Made by a program: the position numbers and the translations under genes. Under the pieces are notes generated by a model. It had not been told where the DNA came from. It did not search any database and saw only the letters and a program-made list of their open reading frames with translations. A DNA stretch of 64,000 bases from Deinandra increscens subsp. villosa (taxonomy: Eukaryota; Streptophyta; Magnoliopsida; Asterales; Asteraceae), in NCBI GenBank assembly GCA_039602395.1, contig JBCNJP010000007.1, positions 106,425,387-106,489,386 of the forward strand. Reading direction: 5' to 3'. Below, in pieces: positions 31,822 to 42,812 of the stretch (positions are counted from its first letter, which is position 1; each line of letters begins with the position of its first letter).

Positions 31822-32498
31822 TGTAGGGATATGATCATGTAATAGTAAGCGTATGTCCGGAAATTATTTAAGCCTACGGGGTCACACGTCTCGACACTAA
31901 TGTATTTGTATTAATTAATTAGTTAATTAATATTTATCACGAATAATTAACGAGGATTCGTTAAAACTAACGGTTAATTGTTAACGGGTGTTAGTTGTAA
32001 ATTAAAGAGAGTTGTAATTGGATTACAATTAGGAAAGGCTTTGGGATAGGGCTTTAGGGCCGATTTCGGTTAGGGGTCCCCATCCCAATCCCTATCTTGT
32101 TTTCCAAGTTTCCTAAACCTATAAATAAACCTTATGGGTTTAGGGTTTAAGGGTTGCACATACTTGGAAAGGAAAAAAAAACCCTAAATCTCTCTCTCCT
32201 TCTCTCTCTCCTTCTCTCTCGTTTACGGAAAAGGAAAACGAACCCTAGGGGTTCGGTTTTTCTTGTGGTTCGACCAAACCATCATCAACAAGAGGTGTTC
32301 GTGATCAAGTACTAGCATACGTACATCGGTGTGTCGTGTGTGCGAACGTAGAGGGATTTGCTTTAAATCCTAAAGATTCTTCTCTTGCCGAGCTAAAAAT
32401 TAAAGGTACACGTTCTTTATCCGGTTAGTTAGATTAATTCATAGGATTTATTCCGCTGCGTACTCGTGATTAATTGATAATTGTTATATAACCTAACA
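31822..32498 (+). repeat. Copia-1 3' LTR
   Basis: 677 bp, TGTAGGGATATGATC to CTAACA. Compared with the 5' LTR: a 2-bp indel in AACGGG(TA)TG, an expanded CTCTC tract, a 5-bp indel near the GCTAAAAA word and scattered single-base changes. Followed by AGATC. Confidence 0.95.
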
Positions 32499-33409
32499 AG
32501 ATCTAGTCTAGACATATCATAAAAATCAAATCTTGAACATGCAAAGCCAAAGAAACAAAAAGGAAAACACAAGGGTTTTGGATTGTTACCACAAAGGATG
32601 AAGAATGATGATGAAATAGGCTTGGATCTTCACAAAATAAGCTCAAAACACCAAAGATTTATGAAAATGATGAAGAACAAAATGTATTGCCATTTTAGAG
32701 TGATTAGGTTTTGAGGAGCATGGAGGAAATGAGGCTAATGATGCTTAAAATATGCTTAATTTAGGGTTTGCTGGAAATCCCTTATGTGGCGTATCGCCAA
32801 GATGGGTAGCCTGGACCTTGGCATATCGCCACGGACAGCCAGGTCGGCTCCCTTTGTTGTTTCCTCGTTTTGCGTGCTTGGTTCTTCATTTTTTAAATAT
32901 TTTTGACCATCTTTTTACCGAATTCACCCATTAATTAATCCCATCATGTTAACCACATTTAACCTAATCAAATCGAATATAAACATGTTGATATCTAATT
33001 ACGATCAACACTTAAATTCACATAACACGTTTACGGGCAGATTAACGTACATATCACTTTTAGGTTAATCATCAATGTTGACATGAGATGTTATTCAGGA
33101 ACTGGAGACTCACTAAACAAACAAATTAACATACTAGAACCAAATACGTGACTTCGGGTAAACGACAAATCGTGTACCAAAATCGCGTAAAAACCGCAAT
33201 TTTTTTTTATTTTCGATTCGAGGAACCCAATTGGTCCCAAAAGCTTTTACTTAAAAATATTTGGAAAATGATTATAGATTATCTAAAAACATTATTCGGA
33301 AGTACAAATATCCGAAAATTCTTCCGGTGCTTATTAATCCGCAGATCCAGAAAACGCGAAATTTCAAAATGGGCCAGGTTTCACAACCGGATGAAAAACA
33401 AATGTTACA

Positions 33410-33690
33410 TTGGGTTCGCCATCTGTCCTCAGGTCTTTTCCTCACCTAGGAGTCATACGCAAAGGAGATTCTAGCCGAAATCTGCTAGTTGAGCTATATC
33501 TTATATCTCAGGGAATCCTGTACAACTTCAATGCATAAAACATGTGGAGATTGTTATACATTTTGTACGTGAGAAAGTCCGTATCGGTGCTATTCGGGTT
33601 CAACATATATTCCAGCCGACTTTCAATATGCAGACATTTTCACTAAAGGCCTCCCTTGGGTTAGGGTTTTGTAATATTTATACCTCATGT
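33410..33690 (+). pseudogene. Copia RNase H C-terminal fragment
   Basis: Frames with stops encode ISGNPVQLQCIKHVEIVIHF and VREKVRIGAIRVQHI (about 33490-33615), followed by a QYADIFTKGLP-like block in another frame near 33625-33660. This is the end of a Ty1/copia RNase H domain (the KHVEIDIHFVREKV region). It is different in wording from copia-1, so it is another family. It is cut on the left by the gypsy LTR start at 33409. Confidence 0.75.
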
Positions 33691-34154
33691 ACATCATCAA
33701 TATTCGAGGCAAGCATTCTTCATACAAATTTCAGTTAAAAACAGGGATGTAGAGTCTAATTCGCATACTAAAGAGACGTAAATAATAATTTTTAAAGCTT
33801 AAGAATGTGAAATGTGGTGTTTGCCTGTTAACACTCCCGGGGTGACTTACAAGGCTCACCAACGATGTGGTACACATATCCTAACATGTCCATAACATAT
33901 ATTGACATGGAGAGTGAGGAGACAAACTTTTACACGTTACAATAATTCGACACACTTAGCGATGATTGAAAACCATAAAACTCTTAGTAAATCCAGATAG
34001 ATATTTGAAGTAATCATACAATCCGAATTAAAAGCCGAATTCCAAACGTACAAACCCAATGCTCCAAAACATAACCAAAAAATCAAATAAAATCACATAA
34101 TTAATCATGCATGCAGTTTCAAATTAACAAGCAGCTAATCAAGAATCATCATCA
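33691..34154. other. Region downstream of the microprotein gene
   Basis: No further coding signal. The right part (about 34020-34154) would be the 3' untranslated region of the minus-strand gene at 34155-34283. I see no strong AATAAA signal on that strand. Confidence 0.35.
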
Positions 34155-34283
34155 TCACTTGCGAATGTGCTTCACCTTATGCCATCCTTTTTTACACGAA
34201 TCGCCAACAATCTTGGCACCTTTCTTCACGATGTTCTTGAGCTCCTCGGCTCTCTCCTTCACTTGATTCTGAAAACTCCCCAT
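34155..34283 (-). CDS. 42-residue basic microprotein gene
   Basis: The minus-strand frame starts ATGGGGAGT and ends AAGTGA. The product starts MGSFQNQVKERAEELKNIVK and ends GWHKVKHIRK. It has 12 Lys/Arg-rich positions spaced as in an amphipathic helix (residues about 4-26), then a single Cys in GDSCKKGW and a very basic tail. No signal peptide or membrane segment. The codons are well-behaved, the ATG context (GGAAATGGGG) is purine-rich, and the gene is surrounded by sequence that looks unlike the neighbouring transposons. A TATA-like CTATTTAAAT lies about 90 bp upstream on the same strand, and a possible leader-intron acceptor (TTTACAG) lies about 25-30 bp upstream of the ATG. I do not recognise the family with certainty. 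The Met-Gly start could allow N-myristoylation (inference). Best candidate for a real host gene in the window. Confidence 0.6.
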   Translation of the reverse strand: MGSFQNQVKERAEELKNIVKKGAKIVGDSCKKGWHKVKHIRK

Positions 34284-34400
34284 TTCCGATTCTATCTGAA
34301 CGAATTAACCTGTAAATTTGATAAATTCAAATTAGATCGTGTACGATGTTGATATGAATGAATAATGTGATCATTTAAATAGAAACATATATGCCTGGGA
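34284..34400 (-). promoter_or_regulatory. Promoter and leader of the microprotein gene
   Basis: On the minus strand: TATA-like word CTATTTAAATGATC near 34369-34382, then an AT-rich leader of about 60-80 bp to the ATG at 34283. No other elements are claimed. Confidence 0.4.
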
Positions 34401-35781
34401 CCAGGCGCGCTGGTTTTTGCTGTAATTAAGGGTGTGATTGGGCTGGCTTAATGACTACTTTAGAGCTGGAAATTAAAGGAGACAAATCGTGGGATCCACT
34501 ACTTGCATGCCGGATGTGAGCGGGATATATGATTTATGAGAGCCGTTGCGGTTGACATGCATCTTAGCCAACAATAAAGAATAAATGAACGGTGATCTCA
34601 TGATTATTGTTCGAATAATTGACATTCTTTTTGTAAAGTATATATATTATAAACGAATCAAATGATTTTATTACGTTGCTGTTCCAATTTTGAGCTGGAA
34701 AAGTAACGAGCATATGGAGGAACAAGTGTTCAAAGGTTGATTAGAATGTATTCAGTTTTTGAAATATATTAATATTTTAACCGTTAAAATATTCATAAAT
34801 ATATATTTTTAAAAATACGGTTGTGAACGGTAACTCATATATATCACAATGTTCTTTTTACAACATAATTAACTTAAAATGTCCCTTTTATCTTTTTCAT
34901 CCTACATAATTAACTTAAAATGTCCCTTATCTTTTTTCATTTTACAAAATGTCCCCTAACTATAATCGATGGCGATCGTATAGTATAGTAGATCGACCAT
35001 TATGACAACCAATAAAAAAGACACATAGATGATATAGTCGATATCGATTATAGAGTTTTCTGCGACGGCCATACACCACTCGATTTGACTTTACAGTATG
35101 GTCAATTCAATTGTACAATACAGTTGATTCGACTATATAGTATTATTAGTCAAAAAATATTCATATATATATTTTTTTATTTTTTTTAATTTATTTCATA
35201 TTACTTTAACAAGTCGTGTCAGAAGGTCGTTGCAGACCCTGGCGTCATGACAGGTGTATGGCCGTCCTGGAAAACTATATCATCGACGCCAACCAAATTA
35301 CCTATGTTTCTTTTCTTTTTCTTTTTTTTCTTGATTTTCATTAAGGTCCATCGATCATACTATAGAGTTGTCGTTGAGTATAAGTGGGTTTATGAAAGGA
35401 AAAAGTCAAATGGATATTTTAAGATAATTTGATGGTCAAATGGCATTTTGAGAAATTTAGGTACATTAAACCTATAATAAATTAATGCATTTAATTTTCT
35501 TGCCTCAGTAATCCCTAATCCTATTATGACAAATGAGGTCCTCATTTTGCTTTTATTTTCTATTTAATAACTTTTAAAATATAATATTTTACAAAGCTTT
35601 AAATATAACATCATGTTATACTTATTGTTATTTACGTTCCGATATAATTATCATATAAAATAGAGTTAAAGTTTGTATGTGATATGCACAAACCATCAAA
35701 GCATAGTCACAATAAGTTATCAAAACTACTTTAAAGTTTTGTTTTGATAAATATTACATATACTTGTCCTTTATCTTTACC
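34401..35781. other. Intergenic region with short repeats
   Basis: No gene. Two copies of AATTAACTTAAAATGTCCCT lie at about 34866 and 34907. From about 34965 to 35150 there is a run of GATCG, TCGAC, GTCGAT and CGATTA words in both orientations, resembling the word arrays inside other elements here. It could be a decayed Mutator-type element; boundaries are not evident. Confidence 0.3.
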
Positions 35782-35899
35782 AGTTTTACAACTTTTGTCA
35801 TTTATCTTCATAACTACATCCAATATCCCTTAACTTTAAAAATATTCCAGTTGTTGTTCTTTACCCTAACTTCCGTTTAAAAGCACTGTTTACTTCCCT

Positions 35900-35916
35900 C
35901 ACGTGCAAATCACGTG
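35900..35916. promoter_or_regulatory. Paired G-boxes in left TIR
   Basis: CACGTGCAAATCACGTG: two CACGTG sites separated by five bases. CACGTG is the core bound by plant bZIP and bHLH factors. The same pair is in the right TIR at 37000-37016. Confidence 0.55.
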
Positions 35917-36999
35917 AGTGCAAAAATGTCATTTTCTTTTATGTTTTAAATACATCATTTATTTTATTCCATTTTTAACAAAACCCCTTAAATGATCAAA
36001 ACCCTAGATTTACGTTTACCCATTTCAGAAACAACCCTTTTACTCTCTCTCGTCTTCTTCATTGAGCCTTGTCTCTCCATTGCGATTCTGACTTACATGA
36101 TGGAGGAAGAAAACAACGATGGATTCTTAGTACGACAAGCATTGAGTCAAAAAGATGTAGATATCATCTACGGTAAGCCATCACCAATCTTTGATATAGG
36201 GCATAAGAGTTTGATTTTGATTTTTAGCTTAAAAAATTTGTATTCTTGAATGCAACTTCTGGTTATGACACTCTCTTCACTATCAAGTTACACCATAGTG
36301 AGATTGAATGCAACAATGTTAGCTGCATTTTGTCCAACAAAATCCAACACAACATAGCTTCATTTAGTCAAACATAGTTCTTTCACTATAATAGATTGCA
36401 TTACAAGATCCTTGGATGATCCAACAAAACATAGTTCTTACATTTCAACACCTACATACTAAATTACATCTTCATAACAACAATTACAAACATAATAAAT
36501 CCTACCTGCCAACTCAAAATTAAATATTTCTTCAAGTGTTCAGCTTTGATTTCAACAACTTTCAATTCCATTTGAAGCTTGTTCTTAACATTCAGTAGAC
36601 AAGGGATGACATCATAGCACCTTTGACACTTTACATTTTCAAACCACACAAAAAGCCCACATCATTCAGCCTGATTTAGGAGAAATAGAAAAAACAAGAA
36701 CTTAGGGTTCTTTGCAAAATCGGATTTAGGCAGAAAAGGTTATTACCTGGTCGAGACAACCATAAAATCTTCTGTCGGGGTTTCGGGGTGTCCTGGAGGT
36801 TTGAATGTGCGCTTCTTTACCACAGTAGCAGAAAACCATCGCTGATGAAGAATCCTAGCCGGATCGATGTTCTTGATGCGATGCGATGAAGATGAAGTGG
36901 TTGGATTTTAATCCGACCGTTGTTCGATTTTATAAGTGGTTTTGTTAAAAAAGGGATAAAAATAAATAAGGTATTTAAAATATAAAAGAAAATGACATT

Positions 37000-37016
37000 C
37001 ACGTGATTTGCACGTG
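37000..37016. promoter_or_regulatory. Paired G-boxes in right TIR
   Basis: CACGTGATTTGCACGTG, the inverted copy of the left TIR pair. Confidence 0.55.
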
Positions 37017-37149
37017 AGGGGAGTAAACGGTGCCTTTAAACGAAAGTCAAGGTAAAGGACAACAACTGATTTTTTTTTAAAGTTAAGGGATATTGGATGT
37101 AATTAATGAAGATAAAGAATAAAAGTTACAAAACTCAAGCAGGAAGAAT

Positions 37150-37903
37150 GGTTGTGGATCTTCCCGAAATCAAGCAAATCATTCTAAGAGTAAGGCTCCT
37201 ATTATCAATGAGTATTGAGGATCGACGGGTTCCCACTAGAAACCCTAATTTTATAGACCTAAAAAAGATTTCTCCTTTAATTTTTGTTACTAATTTTCCT
37301 CCTGATGCATCGACCCATAACTATGGAAACATTGTGAACGTTTTAGTCACATTGCCGACGTTTATATTTCTCTCAGATTAACAAAATCAGGGGGGAAATT
37401 CGGGTTTTTTCATTTTTTTTGGGTTTAAGGATGTGAAGAATCTTATGCATGATTTGCAATCAAATATATGGATCGGATCATATCATTTTTTTGCCAACCA
37501 AGTTAGAGATGAATTCAAACCTAGTCAAAGAACTTAGCCTTCAAAACCGGTATCTAACTATGCATCATCGGAGTATGGCTCCGCGAATGGATCGATCAAA
37601 TCTTTTGCAGACCTTCTCAAACAAGATAAATCGTTGAATACGACTCTGAAGTCTCAACGAATTACCAAGAAAAGAGTCCAAGTTGCGTTGGGGGATTGTA
37701 TTGTATATATATATTCAAAACGTGCAAATTTCATTATGGGTAAGGTCGTTGATCCAGTGAGTATTCTAAATCTGCCATCATTGATTGAGAAAGAAGATGT
37801 TTCCAGATGTCAAGGGTATTCCACTCCAACGCCGCCCGCTGGATGGGCAGCTCTAGCTCAACGAAGGACGAACTTAGGGCGGTGGTGTTGGAGGTCATCT
37901 TAG
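37150..37903 (+). pseudogene. LINE-type ORF relic with RRM-like N-terminus
   Basis: Frames separated by stops give, in order, ISPLIFVTNFPPDASTHNYG (37270-37330, an RNP2-like start of an RNA-recognition motif), then NIWIGSYHFFANQVRDEFK (about 37461-37516), then a linker, then FIMGKVVDPVSILNLPSLIE (37727-37790). In plants this order (RRM, an IWIGSYHLFA-type block, and a VMGKV..SI.NL block) belongs to the N-terminal part of LINE-related reverse-transcriptase proteins, where the RRM binds the element RNA. Part of the RRM is deleted after STHN, and no endonuclease or RT is present. Recognition is by pattern, not by search. Confidence 0.5.
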
Positions 37904-38313
37904 GTATGTTAAATGTAAAAAGGTATTTTACAATTGTCACATGCTCGGCTCAAAAACAATGACACTATTCAAAACATATCAAACAATATCTTAAAAAGGT
38001 ATCGATGTAAATTCAAAACCTAGCTTGAGTTCACAAAGAGCATATAAAGCTTACAAAGAGCATGAGAGCCCATAAGATTTATGTAACATAGAGACACGTT
38101 TCTAGTTTCTAGTGAAGCAACCTCTTGATTAGATACTCAAGGAGAGAATGTAGAGTGTATTAGTATTTAATATCCACTTAAACATCTATGAACTATGTTT
38201 GTCTTTTTAGCGCTTAAACTTTTTACTTCTTTGTTTATTTGTATTCATCAACAAGAGTTCTTCACGCTTGAGCTTTTGAATAAAGAAATTTTAAAAGAAA
38301 CATATATATTTAC
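37904..38313. other. Spacer, nothing recognised
   Basis: AT-rich sequence without coding signal. Confidence 0.3.
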
Positions 38314-38388
38314 CTCCTCTAGTTTCCCACAAACATCGACTATGGGGTCGATCGGTATGGACTTTCCCATATTGTCATCTCGAAGATT
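38314..38388 (-). other. Possible isolated exon, 25 codons
   Basis: On the minus strand a 75-bp phase-0 segment is bordered by a plausible acceptor (CCAACCTCAG) and a strong donor (GAG then GTAAAT). It encodes NLRDDNMGKSIPIDPIVDVC followed by GKLEE, a protein-like composition without stops. No adjoining exon is evident within the spacer. It may be a captured or orphan exon. Family not recognised. Confidence 0.3.
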
Positions 38389-38478
38389 CTGAGGTTGGTG
38401 TTAGCTCCCAACAAACCCCTTGTGGCCGGAGCGTGACACTACCCTAAGCATTATGTGTTAGACAAAATATATTTACTA

Positions 38479-38505
38479 AATATATATATATATATATATG
38501 ATTTC

Positions 38506-38541
<36 letters not shown>
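38479..38541. repeat. (TA)n microsatellite, interrupted
   Basis: Two TA tracts (about 38479-38500 and 38509-38540) split by GATTTCG. No inverted-repeat element is inserted here, so it is a useful empty-target comparison. Confidence 0.85.
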
Positions 38542-38546
<5 letters not shown>

Positions 38547-38659
38547 TGTAATATGTGGTATTTATTCATTTATCTTAAATATTCAATTACCTAATTAAAC
38601 CTATCAGACATTTATTTGATGGATGTAATTGCCCTTAATTGATGGACTAGAGGTTTCCC

Positions 38660-38984
38660 CTTGTCTGTATATATAGGGTCTTATTAGAGAGATTAGAGGT
38701 TAAAAAAAATCACCTATCATAATTTTCGTCCCTCTCTCTCTGCTCTCTCTCTCAAAATCGTAAACCCTTTTACGATTATCACCATCATTAGCATACACCC
38801 TAAAGGAGAACCAAAACTACTCACATGATGGATAATCTGATTGCTGCTGATCTCAACCAGATGTCGACAGGATTCGATCAACATTATGATGATTTGAAAG
38901 AGCCTAAAATAAGTGAAGTGGATCGATTAAGTTGTGTTATGATCTATTTTGCATCTTCTGTATTGTATTATATAATTAGTGTAA
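38660..38984 (+). other. Promoter-like region and truncated first exon
   Basis: A TATA box (GTATATATAGG near 38667) is followed by a TCTCTC-rich leader with ATCGTAAACCCTTTTACGAT (38756-38775, an inverted pair of the TTTACGAT word also seen in copia leaders) and an ATG at 38825. The frame encodes MMDNLIAADLNQMSTGFDQH then YDDLKEPKISEVDRLSC, acidic and protein-like, and enters the Harbinger-like element at 38985. It could be a disrupted host exon or an LTR/leader. No family recognised. Confidence 0.3.
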
Positions 38985-39837
38985 GGGTGGGAGGTATGCT
39001 CATTTCAATGATGTGTTAGGCATCAAATTGGACCAATAGGATGATGCCAACAGGCGAGAGAAAATTGATGTAGAATGATGATTTTGTAGGGGGTATGCTC
39101 ATTTAGTCATGGTTTAGGCATGTATTAAATATTTTTTTTTCATTTTCTTTTTAATCTAAAACAAATAAAATTAAACTAACACATTTCTTCCTCCGATTCG
39201 GAGTCAACATCAACACGTCGAGGTTCACGATATTGGGTGTTATGATACATCGATTGGTGTTGTTGAATTTGCGACGAATGCGGCGTATAAAAAGGTGGTT
39301 GCGGTCCATACACACCACCCACTAAATCAACAAACGATTGTTGTTGATAGAAACCGGGTAGTGATGGTGGCGGAGGTGGTGGTTGTGAGTAGAAAACGGG
39401 TGGTTGGTTTGGTGGTGGTTGCGAGTGTGGTTGAGGAACGTTGGAGGATTGAGCTCGATCTTTCCGGATTTTCGGCCGGAAATTTTTTTCTCCGGTAGCG
39501 GGTGACTTGTTCTTCCTTGATGAATCCATGGTGATTGAGAGTGATTCTTGTTTAGGATTTGTGTTTGAGAGAGGAGTGGAGGTGTAGAAAAAATTTGGTG
39601 TTTATAGGGGTTTTATAGTGTTATTTGGTTGATTATTTTTTATTAAGTAGCCGTTGCATGTGCAACGGTCGAAAATAACAGGCAAAAAAATCTCGGCATC
39701 AATCGACGAAAGAATGCCGTTGGAGGGGGAGTTTAATGCTGATGCCGTGTATGCCGAGAAGCTCGGTGTACATGCCAAGCTCGACATCAATGATGCCGAT
39801 GATTGCCGATGTGCGCAATCATGCACACCGCCCACCC
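38985..39837. mobile_element. Harbinger-like element, non-autonomous
   Basis: Ends are inverted: GGGTGGGAGGTATGCTCAT against, reversed, GGGTGGGCGGTGTGCATGAT. Flanking bases are TAA on the left and TAC on the right, close to the 3-bp TWA target typical of PIF/Harbinger. 853 bp. It contains one minus-strand ORF with its own TATA box and leader and no DDE transposase. An inverted pair GCCGTTGCATGTGCAACGG at 39651-39669 lies upstream of the ORF promoter. Confidence 0.6.
39176..39529 (-). CDS. Proline-rich ORF of Harbinger-like element
   Basis: 117 codons on the minus strand, starting MDSSRKNKSP. The N-terminal 30 residues are basic; then a Pro/Gln-rich stretch (about residues 33-65, including QPPPPPPSLPGFYQQQ), then GGVYGPQPPFYTPH and an acidic C-terminus (SESEEE) just before the stop. 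This resembles the disordered N-terminal part of the Myb/SANT-like ORF1 protein of plant PIF/Harbinger elements and of host relatives, but the SANT domain is missing. A TATA-like CTATAAA word and a leader of about 70 bp precede the ATG (39535-39615), so it may be transcribed. Function without the DNA-binding domain is doubtful. Confidence 0.5.
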   Translation of the reverse strand: MDSSRKNKSPATGEKNFRPKIRKDRAQSSNVPQPHSQPPPNQPPVFYSQPPPPPPSLPGFYQQQSFVDLVGGVYGPQPPFYTPHSSQIQQHQSMYHNTQYREPRRVDVDSESEEEMC

Positions 39838-41994
39838 TACAGTACATATTAATTAGTGTAAGTACATATTAATATCACTCGTGACTTCAGCTTCATCTTG
39901 CTACACCCTTTATTGTGGTTAATTCTCACTAATTAATTAGCATGATATAATCGAGAGGGTACTTAATTATTACTCTAGCTCTAATCTAACACATACATTT
40001 TTGAGATACTAATTAATTTAAGAGTATTTTGTTATGAAAATATATGAATTGTCATTTATGTAATGAGTTAATTTGTAACAATTTACGTCCTTTAATATAT
40101 AGATTGAGGAATATGCAGAGCATTAACTATTATGAGAACATATTAAAAATTTATTCGCTTTGCATGAAATTAAACAAAAATATAAATAAATTTTATTTAT
40201 AAAAACATATGGAAAAGCTACTTTAATGATATTTTATGTACATAAAATACATATTAGTGTGTAAAGAGTACAAAATTTTAAAATTTAAATCGTGGATAAA
40301 AAAAAAAACTAAACGCTTTAGGTTTGTTATTTTTATTCTGATAGCATCCTAGTGTTATGTCACGATCTTCTTTTCAGGTGTTAGTATTCATGTACTAAAT
40401 AAGGGTCCTTTATATATATATATAAAAAACCATGCATTTATGATAGTTGTGATTTGTAGACTTGCAATTTTGTTTGTTTTACATTGCTACTAGTTTGCTA
40501 CCATTAAATTAAAAACATTTAAACATTCAATTTTGATCCAAAGCCAAAACCTGTAACATAGCAAAATAGTCCCAAAATTCAAACATTCAAATATCAAAAC
40601 ATTTAAACCTTCAAAGTTGGATTTTTGGTACCTGCCTATCACAACACAGACATTCGATATCACTTTTAGTGGATGCTATTAAAATTGATTTTGGAACCTA
40701 ATTTTGATTGTTTGCTATACTTAATAAATATGAGAATTATCAACTGCGTTTTTCTTACTATTTATATTTTCTTAACATCTTAACATCTTATTTTGTTATT
40801 TGGACCCTTACTAGAAAAATTTTGTGATACCAAAGTTTGTATATATAAGTTAAGGTAGACTTGAGCCTTAAAGTTATCAATCTTTTTTCTATTGAAAACA
40901 GAATTGAGTCATATGGGTCTCTCGTGGATCTGCCTATATTCTACATATGATTCATTGGTTTATGTATATAACATTTTTAATTTTATTTATTGGCCCATTC
41001 TGAACTTGTAATTATTAATAACTTTATAATTTTTTATATATGATAAGCGACATACAATACATAAACGGGTAAAAAAAATATTTTGGACCCTGCCCACTCT
41101 AACATGCATTGATTTTTTATGACCGTTCATCCTATACAATCTTAAAACACTTCGTTGTAGCTTATTGCGAAAAAAAAGGCAGGATGCTTATAAAAACCTT
41201 ACATGTATCAAAACAAAGTACACATGTATATATAGAATAGCTTGCTGACATAACTAAAAAAACCACATAACATCGAGATCTACATCGACAAAAATATGCC
41301 TAGCTATGTAAAACGAAGTACATAAGAGACATAAAATACTTGCCCTATATGTTTAAAATTCTGCATCAAGATATGATCAGTACTTCAATAAATCTAAAAA
41401 TTTGAAATACAGTACATTTATATAAAAAATACTTTACAGCATATATATTTGCTACAAATCATCATCAAGATGTAGTAGACACCCACATGCAAAAACCTAC
41501 ATAATTAAAACAATCATTTAATATCATAAACCTAACCCAATATATGGAATTCTTACACCATGTACACAAGTTTCACACTCTAAATGTGCATGCGCATAGG
41601 AGGGAAAAAGCCAAATTATTGGTCTGGGAGGAAATTGGAAGAAAATTTACAACCTTTTTATTGTTAAAATAATATTATTAAACTCAGGAGTTATTATTTT
41701 TAAGTCCATTGATCCACGTTGTAATTTTTTTATTTATGTTGTATAATATATATTTTTTAATGAATATTATAGTTTAGTTTCATTCCTGTTGATGTGGATA
41801 CTTTATCTTTTTATATGTCACTTTAGTTTGATAATAGTTTCTTTATATCAATCATCAATATCAAAATGCATTGTTCTTACATTACCGGTCTGAATTTTAA
41901 AAACCCCGAGATAATTTAATTATAACTTTAGTTTAGTACAAAATTGACTCTTTATGACATTTATTTAATATATTATTATTATTATTATTATTTA
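39838..41994. other. AT-rich intergenic region
   Basis: Two kilobases with no open frame, promoter or repeat structure I can support. Confidence 0.4.
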
Positions 41995-42245
41995 AACGGC
42001 AAACACTCGGTTACTCGGGGGGTCTCATCCTGGCAAACGATGCTACCCACGACACGCTACGACCACAGGTCGTGCGAGTAACCAAGACCCTCTATGTTGC
42101 ACATCCATCCCAGAGGAATCCCACCGCCTTAAGGCCCACTGTGATAAAACATCTGGCCCACCTCTATTTAATTCATCATTCATTTTTTGTGTCTAGTGGG
42201 ATTTAAACCCTTAACCTCCGCATTGGAAGGCAAAGGTATATCCAC
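41995..42245 (-). repeat. SINE-like or tRNA-related relic
   Basis: On the minus strand a B-box-like GGTTTAAATCCC lies at 42198-42210, within GAGGTTAAGGGTTTAAATCC. The upstream A-box is poor. The adjoining 42000-42180 segment is GC-richer, contains GACCACAGGTCGTGCG (partly palindromic) and looks like a repeat body. Assignment is tentative. Confidence 0.35.
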
Positions 42246-42804
42246 TCCACAAAATGATGGGAGATATTTAATAAATTATTTGACCCGTCAAAATATAATA
42301 AATATGTGAAATATAGATCCAACAAACAAATTATTTGAAATGTTTGTTCATCTTAAGTGACAAAAGCTTTAGAAAGCTTTATACGACAACTAATTTGTAG
42401 TCATTCCCAAAATGAAGCATTATAATATTATATTATAATATATTTAAAAACAATACATATATATACTAGTCACTGGTCCGGTTAAATACCCGAGACTGTG
42501 ATATAAAAACAATTATACAAAATAAAAGATCAAAACTTATTTTCTAACTATTAACATCCCCTTCAGAAAGTCCGCGTTTCCTTTACCCTTCTCACAAACT
42601 TCAAAAATAAATAAATTATAAGTTGTATACTCCATTAATAAAAACCCATAAAGAAAAACGTACTTTAAAATTCTAAAATCTACTTTACACAACTGTATCC
42701 ATATAAATTTTTGGACCTAAGCATTTATAAAAACAAACAAATTCAAAAAAAACTACAACAAACTCAATGAGGCATTTCATCAAAACACATAATCTACATA
42801 TTAA
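42246..42804. other. AT-rich spacer
   Basis: No gene seen. Confidence 0.35.
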
Positions 42805-42812
42805 ACTATGAC

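Larger units (their letters stand above)
24794..32498 (+). mobile_element. Copia-1: complete Ty1/copia retrotransposon
   Basis: 7.7-kb element with two nearly identical LTRs (24794-25455 and 31822-32498), a 5-bp target duplication, an initiator-tRNA-Met-like primer site, a motif-rich leader, gag-pol in copia order (Gag, protease, integrase, RT, RNase H) and a purine tract before the 3' LTR. LTR differences by eye are about eight substitutions plus three short indels, so insertion is recent on a plant scale. The polyprotein frame is broken twice: a TAG at 28899 and a shift at a G13 run at 29271. It lies inside a minus-strand gypsy LTR. Confidence 0.95.
24346..33409 (-). repeat. Family A gypsy LTR relic, split by copia
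   Basis: The parts at 24346-24788 and 32504-33409, on the minus strand, resemble the LTR at 5156-7717. The right end (minus-strand start TGTAACATTTG at 33409) is followed by CCTGGCCCATTTTGAAATTTCG and then GGACCAATTGGGTTCCTCGA-like blocks, matching about 5190-5340. The copia element at 24794-32498 sits inside it. The left end stops near 24346. A GC word module (GGCGATATGCCAAGG...GGCGATACGCC, minus strand) lies at 32788-32831. Confidence 0.55.
35782..37134. mobile_element. Mutator-like element with long TIRs, non-autonomous
   Basis: Segments of about 165 bp at 35782-35950 and 36965-37134 are inverted copies (estimated mid-80s percent identity by eye). Shared words include ACATCCAATATCCCTTAACTT and CACGTGCAAATCACGTGA. 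Long TIRs of this size point to the Mutator superfamily. The 1.0-kb interior has an 85-codon frame (35992-36249) with a MEEENNDGFLVRQALSQKDV stretch and, on the opposite strand, a leader-like region at 36670-36900; no MULE transposase domain is visible. I did not establish a 9-bp target duplication. Confidence 0.65.
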
